From contig NZ_BONY01000007.1 of NCBI RefSeq assembly GCF_016862955.1, positions 124,001 to 188,000 on the forward strand: a stretch of DNA of 64,000 nucleotides, in the 5' to 3' direction. The position numbers were made by a program, and so were the translations under genes. Below are positions 25,616 through 34,216 of this stretch, in pieces. Each line of letters begins with the position of its first letter. Within the stretch, counting starts at the first letter, position 1. This stretch comes from Rhizocola hellebori (lineage in GTDB: Bacteria > Actinomycetota > Actinomycetes > Mycobacteriales > Micromonosporaceae). Below the pieces are notes generated by a model. That model had not been told where the DNA came from, made no database searches, and worked only from the letters and a program-made list of their open reading frames with translations.

Positions 25616-28119
25616 ACTCGGCAGTTGCGGCCATGGTCTCGCCCAGCCAGGCCAACCTGTGGCAGCGAGTCAACCAAACGCCCGAGGTCCCCGCCACTAC
25701 ACCCGCCGCGCTCCTGCTCGACATCGCCAGCCGCCGTGCGGACAGGCCCGCCGTGATCACCGGCCAGCGCGAGCTGACATACGCCGAATTGCTTGGCCTG
25801 GCTCAAACCGTTGCGGCGCATGCGCCCGGACCAGTGGTGATCTGCGTCGAGCCGGGCTGGGAGCAGGTTGTCGCGGTCGTGGCCGCTCTGGTCGGTGGAC
25901 AGCGCTTTGTCGTGGCGAGCCCGGACGCGTCACAGTCGGCCAGGTGGGGGCAGCTTGCGTCAATGCCAGGCGGCCTGGTGCTTACGCAGAGCTGGTTGGA
26001 GAACCGGCTGCGCTGGCCGGAGGGGACCCAGCGGATCTGCCTGGACAGCGTCCAGCCTGAGCGCAGCGAGGCCAGGCAACAGCTCGTCGATCCGGCCAGC
26101 GTCGCCTGCCTGGCACCACATCCGATTACGCACGATGGACTGGCCACGCCGATCACCGACCTGATTGAACGGTTCGGTCTCGGCCACGACGACCGGCTGC
26201 TCGCGGTATGTCCGCTGGGCGACGAAGTTTCGATCGCGGCCATCCTGATGATGTTGCTCTCCGGCGGTGCGGTGGTCGTGCCTGACGACATCGACCTGCG
26301 TACCCCTGCGGTATGGGTGGATCTGATGCTTGAGCATCGGGTCACCGTCTGGCATTCGCCGCCGGCCCTCGCCGGTCTGCTTGCCGAGCATCTGCACCAG
26401 CGCGGCGACGACCGTCCCGAACAGCTGCGAATCGTGATGCTGGGCGGGGAACCGTTCCCGCTGTCGCTGGCAGGCTGGCTGCGCCGGGCGCTCGGCGACC
26501 AGCCGCGCCTGGTCAACTTGGGACCGGGTGCCGGAGCCGGGATCTGGTCGACCTGCTATGAACTCGACGAGCCGGATGCGCGCAGGGGCCATCTTCCGAT
26601 TGGAGCGCCACTTGCGGCGACCTCAACCTACATCCTCAGCGACGCACAATTGCCGTGCCCGGCCTGGGTCAACGGACGGCTGCACCTAGGTGGCCGGCTT
26701 CTGGCACCGAGCGATCAGGACCCGACGGAGGCAATGGGCGAGACCGTAGTCCGCACCGTGCACAGCGGACGCTTGCTGCCCAACGGTGTGCTCGAGCTCG
26801 GCGGCGAAGACGACACGCGCATCACCGTTTCCGGGCACACCTTCAACCTGCGTGACATCGAGGCGGCGCTTGCCACCCATGAGGACGTTTTGCATGCGGC
26901 GGCCGTCGCGGCTGGCGAAAGTTCGGTAGCGTTCGTCAAAGTCGCACCGGGCAGGCAGGCCACCGGTCCGCAACTGCTGGACTACCTGCGCACCAAGATG
27001 TCTCCGTACCTGCTGCCCGAGCGGATCGAGACCGTGGGGTCGTTCCCGCTCACCCCCTCCGGCCGCATCGACCGCGCTGCGCTTGCCGCACGAGTCGAGA
27101 CCCACCCAGCGACCACCACGACGCCGGCACCTATCGCTCTTGGCGTCACGAACAGTGACTTGATCGAGCGCGCCTGCGCGCTGGCCGCTCAGATTCTGGA
27201 CGTGGCTGACGTGGCACCGGACATGAACCTGTTCGACGTCGGCGCCACGTCCGTGCAGCTGGTCCGGATCGCGGTGCGGGCCGAGGTCGAGCTGAAGATC
27301 AAGGTCGATGTGGAGGAGCTGCTGCGCTTCCCGTCTATCGGTGTGCTGGTGAGCTCCGGGCGTCCAGAAGGCGACGCTATCGATGCGAGCCAATGGATTG
27401 ACGAAGGCGTCATCTTCGACCCGCTGGAGCGCATCGCGTTCAAAGAGCGCCGGCCAGGCGTGCGGCACCAGCTCACCGAGGTGGCAGGAATCCCGCTGGC
27501 GGATGGCGAAACCGGCGATCTGGCCCGCAGGCGCACACACCGGCGTTTCCAAATCGAGCAACCGGTGCCGCAGCAGGCACTGGCGCACCTTCTGGGCCAC
27601 CTGCGCCGCCTGGACGATGCGGATGAACCCAAGTACGCCTACCCGTCAGCGGGCAGCCTCTATCCCGTGCAGGCCTACCTCACCGTCAACGCCGGCCGTG
27701 TCGAGGGCATCGACGAGGGTTCCTACTACTACCACCCCGAGCTGCACCGGATCATCCCGCTTGCGCCGGGCGCCCAGGTGGACGCCAAGGCACACGCCTG
27801 GGTCAACCAGGCCGCTGCCCGCGATGCTGCCTTCTCGCTTTATCTGGTGGCGGACCAAGACGCGATCGCGCCCATGTATGGCACGCGGTCGCGCGACTAC
27901 GCACTGATCGAAGCGGGCGCTATGTGTCAGCTCCTGATGGGCGCTGCGGCCGGATGCGGGCTGGGGCTGTGCCCGGTCGGCGAGATGGACGATACCGTGC
28001 TGCGTGAACCGTTGCGGCTCAAAGAGAGCCATGCTCTGCTGCACACCCTGCTGGGCGGCCTGCCGGCCGAGCTCGACACCGCCGAGGCCGAAATGCTGGC
28101 CCGGATGGGTTCACGATGA
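25603..28119 (+). CDS. NRPS degenerate A-PCP-oxidase (thiazoline dehydrogenase), BlmIII-like
   Basis: An 838-residue protein in three parts. The A domain (~1-510) lacks the TSGSTGxPKG loop (the site reads SVACLAPHPITHDG), has no YRTGD and ends in SGRIDR with Arg for the catalytic Lys, so it should not activate an amino acid. The carrier domain has DVGATSV with Ser550. Residues ~600-838 are an FMN-dependent SagB/McbC-type oxidase (RRTHRRF, YPSAGSLYPVQ, EAGAMCQLLMGAAAGCGLG). This is the BlmIII arrangement, where the dead A domain is bypassed because the BlmIV Cys domain loads the carrier in trans, and the oxidase turns thiazolines into thiazoles. ATG 25603 follows GGAAGTAGG; ATG 25612, inside the ATGA overlap, is an alternative start. 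Confidence 0.92.
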   Translation: MDTMNSAVAAMVSPSQANLWQRVNQTPEVPATTPAALLLDIASRRADRPAVITGQRELTYAELLGLAQTVAAHAPGPVVICVEPGWEQVVAVVAALVGGQRFVVASPDASQSARWGQLASMPGGLVLTQSWLENRLRWPEGTQRICLDSVQPERSEARQQLVDPASVACLAPHPITHDGLATPITDLIERFGLGHDDRLLAVCPLGDEVSIAAILMMLLSGGAVVVPDDIDLRTPAVWVDLMLEHRVTVWHSPPALAGLLAEHLHQRGDDRPEQLRIVMLGGEPFPLSLAGWLRRALGDQPRLVNLGPGAGAGIWSTCYELDEPDARRGHLPIGAPLAATSTYILSDAQLPCPAWVNGRLHLGGRLLAPSDQDPTEAMGETVVRTVHSGRLLPNGVLELGGEDDTRITVSGHTFNLRDIEAALATHEDVLHAAAVAAGESSVAFVKVAPGRQATGPQLLDYLRTKMSPYLLPERIETVGSFPLTPSGRIDRAALAARVETHPATTTTPAPIALGVTNSDLIERACALAAQILDVADVAPDMNLFDVGATSVQLVRIAVRAEVELKIKVDVEELLRFPSIGVLVSSGRPEGDAIDASQWIDEGVIFDPLERIAFKERRPGVRHQLTEVAGIPLADGETGDLARRRTHRRFQIEQPVPQQALAHLLGHLRRLDDADEPKYAYPSAGSLYPVQAYLTVNAGRVEGIDEGSYYYHPELHRIIPLAPGAQVDAKAHAWVNQAAARDAAFSLYLVADQDAIAPMYGTRSRDYALIEAGAMCQLLMGAAAGCGLGLCPVGEMDDTVLREPLRLKESHALLHTLLGGLPAELDTAEAEMLARMGSR

Positions 28120-29126
28120 GCACAAATCCGCTGGGCATCGCCCGCCGTCAGCCGGTTGCCACCTCGGCGGCCGATCAGGTCGTGCCTACCGGAACACACA
28201 GGCTGCCCTACGAAGTCCACCCGTCGGCCGGCGTCGACCTGGCCGAGTGGGCGCGCGGCAACTCTTCCACGGTGGACAACTGGCTGCACCGCTATGGCGC
28301 GGTGCTGTTCCGCGGCTTCGACGTCGGCCTCGACCGGTTCGCGGCAACCGCGGCGGCGCTGGCCGGTCCGCCGCTTCCGTATAGGGAGCGCTCCACGCCG
28401 CGCACCGAGTTGGCCGAAGGCGTGTACACCTCGACCGAGTACCCGGCCGACCAGCCGATCGCGCTGCACAACGAGAACGCCTATCAGCGCAGCTTTCCAG
28501 CCCGGCTGGTGTTCGGCTGCGTCACACCATCGGCATCCGGTGGTGCGACACCGCTGGCCGACTGTCGAAAAGTATTGGGCCGCATCGACCGAGCGGTCGT
28601 GGACACCTTCCAGCGCAGGCAGGTGCGCTACACACGCCACTTCCACGAGAGTGTTGGCCTGTCCTGGCGCGAGGTGTTCGGCGAGTCCGATCCCGGCCGC
28701 GTCGACGAATACTGTGCCGCACAGGACATCGCCACCGACTGGCGTGACGGTCAGCTGAGCACCGTGCAGGTGCGGCCCGCGACGGCGCGGCATCCGGCCA
28801 CCGGTGAGCTGACGTGGTTCAACCACGTCAACCTCTTCCACCCCTCGGCGCTGGCTGAACCGGTACGCGAGGCGCTCGTCGCCCAATACGGACAAGACCG
28901 GCTGCCCCTCGACGTCTGCTACGGCGACGGTTCAGCCATCGAAAACGATGCCCTGGCAAGCATTCGCGCTGCCTATGCCGCCGAGACGGTCGCCGTGCCG
29001 TGGCGCGAAGGCGACGTCCTGCTGGTGGACAACGTGCTCGTCGCACATGGCCGTGAACCATATCAAGGGCCGCGCCGGATCGTGGTCAGTATGGGCGGCA
29101 CCCTGTGGCATGGCGGTGCCCCATGA
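28116..29126 (+). CDS. TauD/TfdA-family Fe(II)/2-oxoglutarate oxygenase (SyrP-like)
   Basis: A 336-residue oxygenase of the clavaminate-synthase/SyrP group. The facial metal triad is visible as His118-x-Glu120 (LHNENAY) and His311 (LVAHGREPYQGPRR), and the Arg a few residues later binds 2-oxoglutarate. Further family signs are GAVLFRGFDV and FPARLVFGC. SyrP-type enzymes beta-hydroxylate amino acids bound to NRPS carriers, and bleomycin clusters have a similar gene proposed to act on His. Its place directly after the oxidase protein, with ATGA overlaps on both sides, ties it to the assembly line. The substrate residue cannot be read from the sequence. Confidence 0.9.
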   Translation: MSTNPLGIARRQPVATSAADQVVPTGTHRLPYEVHPSAGVDLAEWARGNSSTVDNWLHRYGAVLFRGFDVGLDRFAATAAALAGPPLPYRERSTPRTELAEGVYTSTEYPADQPIALHNENAYQRSFPARLVFGCVTPSASGGATPLADCRKVLGRIDRAVVDTFQRRQVRYTRHFHESVGLSWREVFGESDPGRVDEYCAAQDIATDWRDGQLSTVQVRPATARHPATGELTWFNHVNLFHPSALAEPVREALVAQYGQDRLPLDVCYGDGSAIENDALASIRAAYAAETVAVPWREGDVLLVDNVLVAHGREPYQGPRRIVVSMGGTLWHGGAP

Positions 29127-30178
29127 TTGTACGTGCGCTCAGGCTCACCGGTGTGGTTGACGACGCTCGCCTGCTGGCGGCCGTGCGGGAGGCGACCACT
29201 TCGCTGGAGTTGTTGACCGCGCCCTCCATCGGTGCCGACACAGCGGCCGACGACACGCATTGCCTGAAGATGCTTGCTGCACAACGCGAGCGGTGTTTGG
29301 TGCAGCTGTACCGCCTGCCCAACAGCGACACCGAGGACCATGTCGTGCTCGCTGTCGCCGCTGATCCGATGGTGCTAGACCTGCGTTCGGCCTACCTGCT
29401 GCTGGGAGCGGTGATGCAGGCCTACTTCGGGCGGTTCCGAGCGATTGAGTATCCGTCGTACACCGAGGCCGTGGGCGGCATCGACAACCGTGTGGCACCG
29501 TCGCGGGCTGCCTTGTGGGCCCGCCGCGTCGGCGCATGGCCACGGCGGTGGCCAACGGCGGACGTTGACAACGACCTTCACGTCCCGTTCCCCACCTGGG
29601 CCAAGCTGTGCGGGATCGGGGACTACATGGGCAACCACAGCTCGATCACGGTGATAGCCCTGCTGGCGTGGTGGCTGCGATTCCAGGCCGGCCGCGTGGA
29701 GCCTGCGACGTTCCTGGCAGAGCTCGACCTGCGCGAGTACCACGGCCTCGGCTCGGTCATCGGACCGCTGACCGACCGGATCGCCTTCCAAGTCGACGTC
29801 ACGCCGGAGATGTCGTTTCGGGAGCTGGTGCGTCGATGCCATGCCGGTGTGCTCGACGCGGTGGTGCATTACGTGCCGTTCCAGGTGGTGCGCGAGCTGC
29901 CATGCTGGCCCGGCTGTGATGTCGCCGTCCACTACTGCCGGACGCCGCCGCTGAGCTCGGCCACCCGCGGTGAGGAAACACTGGAGCGTCTTGGCCTGTC
30001 CATTGAGCTGTTCCACGAAGGGGCACTGGCACGGCTGACCGGTCACACCCCCGACGCGGCCTTGTCTGTCGACGTCGCCGAGTCCGGCGATGGGGTAGAG
30101 CTCATCGGTATCCCTCTCGAAATTTCGGTCATCGACAAGGTGATCGCCGATCCTGATATCCCGCTGGCACGACTGTGA
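29123..30178 (+). CDS. Free-standing condensation-fold protein lacking the catalytic His
   Basis: A 351-residue protein that resembles an NRPS condensation domain in length and pattern, with a C-terminal half of the type [18 protein letters not shown] and [17 protein letters not shown]. The usual HHxxxDG is replaced by ADPMVLD (residues 80-86), so both His residues are missing and peptide bond formation by the normal route is unlikely. Sequence at the N-terminus is also short of the C1 motif. It may be a structural partner, a carrier-protein binding recruitment domain (as in X domains) or a diverged release factor. Bleomycin clusters also contain free-standing condensation proteins. The ATG at 29123 overlaps the preceding stop as ATGA. 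Confidence 0.65.
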   Translation: MIVRALRLTGVVDDARLLAAVREATTSLELLTAPSIGADTAADDTHCLKMLAAQRERCLVQLYRLPNSDTEDHVVLAVAADPMVLDLRSAYLLLGAVMQAYFGRFRAIEYPSYTEAVGGIDNRVAPSRAALWARRVGAWPRRWPTADVDNDLHVPFPTWAKLCGIGDYMGNHSSITVIALLAWWLRFQAGRVEPATFLAELDLREYHGLGSVIGPLTDRIAFQVDVTPEMSFRELVRRCHAGVLDAVVHYVPFQVVRELPCWPGCDVAVHYCRTPPLSSATRGEETLERLGLSIELFHEGALARLTGHTPDAALSVDVAESGDGVELIGIPLEISVIDKVIADPDIPLARL

Positions 30179-30185
30179 GGAACGC

Positions 30186-30773
30186 ATGACCGACGAAGAA
30201 TTCGACGATACGACCGTCTACCGCGTCGTGATGAATCACGAGGAGCAGTACTCGATCTGGCCCTCCGATCGTGACCTTCCCGCCGGTTGGCGAGATGAAG
30301 GCACGAGCGGCCCAAAGGCTGCCTGCCTCGCTCACATCGAAGAGGTCTGGACCGACATGCGCCCGCTGAGCCTGCGCAAGTTCATGGAGGAAGTCGCTTC
30401 GACGCCTCCGCCACCGGAGCAGGACGAGCCGGAGGACGACGGCGAATCGCTGGTGTCGCGCCTTTCCACGGGCGAACATCCGGTCGAGGTGACGATCCGG
30501 CCCGAGCGCACAGCCGCCGCGCTGCGCGAGGCCATCGAGCGAGGTTACGTCTTCATCCGCTTCACGCAGACCGAGGGCGGCACCGAACTCGGGGTGCGCC
30601 TCGACCTGTCCGCGTGCGACCTGGGCGGCGCTGACTTCGACACGGCCACAGGGCATGTCGCCCTGGCGGGAGACCTCACGCTCGACTTCGAACCTGTCCG
30701 GTGCATCGCTGACATCGATCTGGCCACGATGACCGGCTTCGGCCATCTGACGGCCAGCGAGCACGCGGCATGA
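30186..30773 (+). CDS. MbtH-like protein fused to an unknown C-terminal domain
   Basis: Residues 1-70 are an MbtH-like protein, the small partner needed for folding or activity of many adenylation domains. The signature is clear: [38 protein letters not shown]. Ordinary MbtH proteins end at about 70 residues, while this one continues to 195. After an acidic linker ([13 protein letters not shown]) comes a ~110-residue domain ([21 protein letters not shown] to TGFGHL) that I do not recognise. It contains no signal peptide or membrane helix. Placement between the condensation-fold protein and the GT9 gene links it to the NRPS. The 3' end overlaps the next gene by ATGA. Confidence 0.85.
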   Translation: MTDEEFDDTTVYRVVMNHEEQYSIWPSDRDLPAGWRDEGTSGPKAACLAHIEEVWTDMRPLSLRKFMEEVASTPPPPEQDEPEDDGESLVSRLSTGEHPVEVTIRPERTAAALREAIERGYVFIRFTQTEGGTELGVRLDLSACDLGGADFDTATGHVALAGDLTLDFEPVRCIADIDLATMTGFGHLTASEHAA

Positions 30774-31876
30774 CCAGCGCCCCGGCCCCGCCGCAGCCGC
30801 CACCGAAGCGGGTGGGGGTGTTCGCGCGCCTCCGGGAGCCGGGGCTGGGGGATCTGGTCCAGCGCAACATCTTCTTGGCATTGACCCGGAGCGCGTTTCC
30901 CGATGCGGAGATCACCCATGTGTTGCCGCGCACCACGGTGGAGCGCTTCGGCGAATTCCTGGCCCGGCACTCCCGGGCAACAGAGGTGCTGTGCTGCCCC
31001 GATTATGGCAATGACGACACCGCGGCGTGGACTGCCTTCGCGGAGCAGGCCGCCCAGTTCGATCTGTGCATTGTGGACCCCGACAGCCACGACCTTGGCG
31101 GCGTGCAGGCAGCCTCATTCGGGATTGCCCGTCGGATAGGTTTCGCGTTGGGCCGCACTGGCCCGCAGGGATTGACCACGGCTATCCGCATCCCCCGACC
31201 GCTGTTCGGGGCGCCGGATCTGTTCGATTTCGCCACCGGATTGGCGGCAGCGCTAGGCGTGCCTGCGTCCGGATACGCCGACACCGTGCCACCGTTTCCC
31301 TTCACGCCCGAGCCGCTGCCCGGCCTAGCCCGGCCCACGATTGTGTTCCACCCCGGCGGCGCTCCACATTGGAACCGCCGCTGGCCACTGGCGCACTACA
31401 TCGAGCTCGGCCAGCGGCTTCGCGACGTCGCAGGCACCGTCGTGTGGGTCGGCTCCCCGCAGGAGGCGAGCGAGCTGCAACGCGCCGGCACACACGTGAT
31501 CGCCGGAGCGGATCTCAACAGCCTGGCCAATCTGCTGGCCCAGGCAGATCTGCTCGTAGGCAGCGACTCGGCGCCTGCTCACATCGCCGCCGCGGTCGGC
31601 ACGCCGACGATCGTCCTCTACGGGCCGACATTCACCGAATTCATGTGGGCCCGCGTCTACCCAAATCACCAGGGCATCAACCGGCGCTACCGCTGCCAGC
31701 AGATCCGCAACCTGCAGCTCGGTGCCGGACCAGGGGTGATGCCGTGCGAGCACCAATGCCACTACGCCTACTCCGGGGCCGACGGGCCATATCCGAAGTG
31801 CCTTACCGACATCACCGTCGATGAGGTCTACCACGCGGTGCTGAAACGGATCCCAGTGGAGGTGCCACGTGATTAA
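30770..31876 (+). CDS. GT9-family (heptosyltransferase-like) glycosyltransferase, BlmE-like
   Basis: A 368-residue GT-B glycosyltransferase of family 9. Diagnostic stretches are [21 protein letters not shown] (donor region), [13 protein letters not shown] and [28 protein letters not shown] Cys-rich tail ([20 protein letters not shown]) is typical of this family. GT9 enzymes transfer ADP-heptose in Gram-negative lipopolysaccharide; in bleomycin the related BlmE is proposed to transfer a sugar to the peptide. The neighbouring HldE-type gene at 35478 could supply its nucleotide sugar. It starts in an ATGA overlap and ends in an 8-bp overlap with the aminotransferase. Confidence 0.88.
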   Translation: MTSAPAPPQPPPKRVGVFARLREPGLGDLVQRNIFLALTRSAFPDAEITHVLPRTTVERFGEFLARHSRATEVLCCPDYGNDDTAAWTAFAEQAAQFDLCIVDPDSHDLGGVQAASFGIARRIGFALGRTGPQGLTTAIRIPRPLFGAPDLFDFATGLAAALGVPASGYADTVPPFPFTPEPLPGLARPTIVFHPGGAPHWNRRWPLAHYIELGQRLRDVAGTVVWVGSPQEASELQRAGTHVIAGADLNSLANLLAQADLLVGSDSAPAHIAAAVGTPTIVLYGPTFTEFMWARVYPNHQGINRRYRCQQIRNLQLGAGPGVMPCEHQCHYAYSGADGPYPKCLTDITVDEVYHAVLKRIPVEVPRD

Positions 31877-33035
31877 CGTCTTTCAGCCGACACTCGGCGA
31901 ACAGGAACTGGCCGCCGTCACCGACGTCTTCGCGAGCGGCTGGCTCGGGCGCGGGGCGCGCACGACGGCATTTGTGCAGGAATTCGCCGACCACCTGGGG
32001 GTGGCTGCCGAGCACCTGGTGCCGGTGAACTCGTGCACGGAGGCGCTGTTCACCACCATCGAGCTGCTCGGCATCGGAGCCAGCGATGAAGTCGTCATGC
32101 CGAGCATCAGCTTTGTCGGCGCCGCCAACGCGGTAGCCGCGGCCGGTGCCAGGCCGGTGTTCTGCGACGTCGATCCGCACACGCTCAACCTGACAGTGGA
32201 CCACCTGGCTGCCAAGATTAACTCCCGCACCTCCGCGGTCATGCTTTTACATTATGGCGGGTACCCGGGGCAGCTCGCCGAGATCGCCGCGCTCTGCGAT
32301 GAGCGGGGCATCCCGCTCATCGAGGATGCGGCATGTGCGGTGGCCTCCCGCGCGGACGGCCGTGCGTGCGGCACAGTGGGTGCATTCGGGGCGTGGAGCT
32401 TCGACGCGATGAAGATCCTCGTGATGGGCGACGGCGGCATGCTCTATTGCCGCGAGCCGAATCAGGCGCGCCGGGCCGCCCAGCTGACCTACCTCGGTCT
32501 GGGCAAGACCAGCGGCATATCGCAGGCGGTCACCTCAACGCAACGGTGGTGGGAAATCGACATCGAGTGTTTCGGCCGCCGCTCAAGCATCAACGACATC
32601 GACGCAGCCATCGGTTCGGTGCAGCTGCGCCGGTTGCCGCAATTCGTCGCGCGCCGCCGCGAGATCGTCGAACGATACGAGACCGGCCTTGCCGGGCTCG
32701 AAGGCCTGCGCCAGCCGCCAGCCCTTCCGGCTGGACACACGTCGTCGTACTACTTCTATTGGGTGGGCCTGACCGGCGGCATACGCGACGAGGTCGCGCG
32801 GCACCTCTACGAGCGCGGCATCTACACGACCTTCCGGTACCACCCTCTGCACCTTGTCGCGGCCTACGGCAGCGACGCGCGTCTTCCCGGCGCCGAGCGG
32901 GCCGCGGAGGAGACGCTGTGCCTGCCATTGCACCAAGGCATGGACGACGCCATGGTCGAGAAGGTCATCGACGAGACGCGTGCGGCCGTGCTCGCCTGCC
33001 GCGAGGCCGGTCGACTGTCGGCCCAGGAGGTGTGA
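31869..33035 (+). CDS. DegT/DnrJ/EryC1-family PLP aminotransferase
   Basis: A 388-residue sugar aminotransferase of the DegT/DnrJ/EryC1 class. The PLP-binding Lys is Lys182 in WSFDAMKILVMGDGG. Other hallmarks are PVNSCTEALFTTIELL, DEVVMPSISFVGAANAV, GIPLIEDAACAVASR and IYTTFRYHPLH at the C-terminus. It would convert a keto sugar, free or nucleotide-bound, into an amino sugar using Glu or Gln as donor. The GTG start lies within the end of the glycosyltransferase gene. With the GT9 and HldE genes it forms a sugar sub-cluster. No matching 3- or 4-dehydratase gene is visible in the window, so its keto substrate is unknown. Confidence 0.88.
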   Translation: MINVFQPTLGEQELAAVTDVFASGWLGRGARTTAFVQEFADHLGVAAEHLVPVNSCTEALFTTIELLGIGASDEVVMPSISFVGAANAVAAAGARPVFCDVDPHTLNLTVDHLAAKINSRTSAVMLLHYGGYPGQLAEIAALCDERGIPLIEDAACAVASRADGRACGTVGAFGAWSFDAMKILVMGDGGMLYCREPNQARRAAQLTYLGLGKTSGISQAVTSTQRWWEIDIECFGRRSSINDIDAAIGSVQLRRLPQFVARRREIVERYETGLAGLEGLRQPPALPAGHTSSYYFYWVGLTGGIRDEVARHLYERGIYTTFRYHPLHLVAAYGSDARLPGAERAAEETLCLPLHQGMDDAMVEKVIDETRAAVLACREAGRLSAQEV

Positions 33036-33038
33036 GCT

Positions 33039-33962
33039 GTGGGCATCGTCGACACGGAGTTGCGGCGCACATATTCGGCGCTCATTGAGGTCATGCTGCG
33101 TGAGGGCCTGACCAGTCTGGCTCGTGAGACCGCCGAAACTGCGGTGCGCCAAGGGCTGTGGGCCGACGCCAGCCAACGGCCGATCGACTATTGGCCCGAA
33201 GGCGGCCATCAGCCGGTCTACGAGCCCAGCGACTACTGGTTCGTCGGGCATCTCGAAAACAGCTATTCAGCCATACGCTCGGAGATCGACGCGCTGCTCG
33301 CCGATGACCGTCCCGGGTTCGCACCAGTCGACGAACCTTTGCTGGGCAAAGGAAAATGGGATCAGGTCGTGCTTTACGAGGCGGGCCGGCGGCAGGAGCG
33401 GGCCTGTGAGTTGTTCCCGGTGACCGCTTCGGTGATCGAGCAGATCCCGGAGGCCACCACGCTCGGCCCGGGCGTGGTCACACTGTCCTGGCTGGAACCG
33501 GGCAGCCACATCGTGCCGCACTGCGGGCGCACGAATGCCCAGATGCGGGTCCACCTCGGCCTGCGGGTGCCGGGCGGCGCCTCGATACGGGTCGGTGACC
33601 AGACCCTCACCTGGGAGGAGGGCCGCTGCATCGTCTTCGACGACTCTTACGAGCACGAGGTGTGGCACCGCGGTGACCAGCCGCGCCTGGTGCTCCTGCT
33701 TGACGTGCTCAACCCGTGCCTGGACGCGGCCCTGCGCACACGTCTGCTTGCCCGGCGCCAGTCGTCGTCCGATCAGATCGCCCGCTACCTGGCCGAGCAC
33801 GACATCGACAGGGTGGAGACCGACGACCACGGCGTCGTGCTGCGCCCGTCGGCGGGCGTATCAGCGCTCGTGCGGCGATACATGACCGAGACGGGAGCGA
33901 CCGCGGTGCAACGGCATGGACGGGAACTGCGCTTCGAATACGGCGATGGGCGGCAGTCATGA
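33039..33962 (+). CDS. Aspartyl/asparaginyl beta-hydroxylase family oxygenase (intact)
   Basis: The third paralogue of the AspH family in the window, 307 residues, co-linear with the proteins at 3 and 1205. Active-site residues are complete: His161 (PHCGRTN) and His206 (YEHEV) as iron ligands, Arg170 and His172 (MRVH) plus Arg216 for 2-oxoglutarate. The start is GTG 33039 with AGGAGG 8-9 nt upstream. It probably hydroxylates the beta carbon of an Asp, Asn or other residue. It is directly followed, with an ATGA overlap, by a free-standing carrier protein, so the true substrate may be an amino acid held on that carrier (inference). Confidence 0.88.
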   Translation: MGIVDTELRRTYSALIEVMLREGLTSLARETAETAVRQGLWADASQRPIDYWPEGGHQPVYEPSDYWFVGHLENSYSAIRSEIDALLADDRPGFAPVDEPLLGKGKWDQVVLYEAGRRQERACELFPVTASVIEQIPEATTLGPGVVTLSWLEPGSHIVPHCGRTNAQMRVHLGLRVPGGASIRVGDQTLTWEEGRCIVFDDSYEHEVWHRGDQPRLVLLLDVLNPCLDAALRTRLLARRQSSSDQIARYLAEHDIDRVETDDHGVVLRPSAGVSALVRRYMTETGATAVQRHGRELRFEYGDGRQS

Positions 33963-34216
33963 CAGAGCTGGCAGAGATCGCGGCGGTGGTAAGCGCGGCA
34001 TGGCAGGAAGTGCTGCGGCGCGACGACTTCGGCGCAGACGATGACTTCATCGAGATGGGCGCGACCTCGCTGGACGCAGTGCGAATCGTCGCCCGGGTGT
34101 CCGAAGACCTGGATCTGGACCTGTCCGTGCGGGTGCTGCTGGAGCCGCGAACGCTCACCGGCATGGTCGACCGCGTGCGCCAGGAAGCGGCAGCTCAGGC
34201 AGGAGCGTCCACATGA
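33959..34216 (+). CDS. Free-standing peptidyl/acyl carrier protein
   Basis: An 85-residue stand-alone carrier protein. The phosphopantetheine site is Ser37 in DDDFIEMGATSLDAVRI, with the usual helix 2 and the helix 3 segment LLEPRTLTGMVDRV. It is acidic, as expected. ATG 33959 overlaps the hydroxylase stop and its own stop overlaps the next start, so it is coupled on both sides. Free carriers in NRPS clusters hold an amino acid while it is modified, and the hydroxylase next door is the obvious partner. It has no adenylation domain of its own, so it must be loaded in trans. Confidence 0.9.
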   Translation: MTELAEIAAVVSAAWQEVLRRDDFGADDDFIEMGATSLDAVRIVARVSEDLDLDLSVRVLLEPRTLTGMVDRVRQEAAAQAGAST

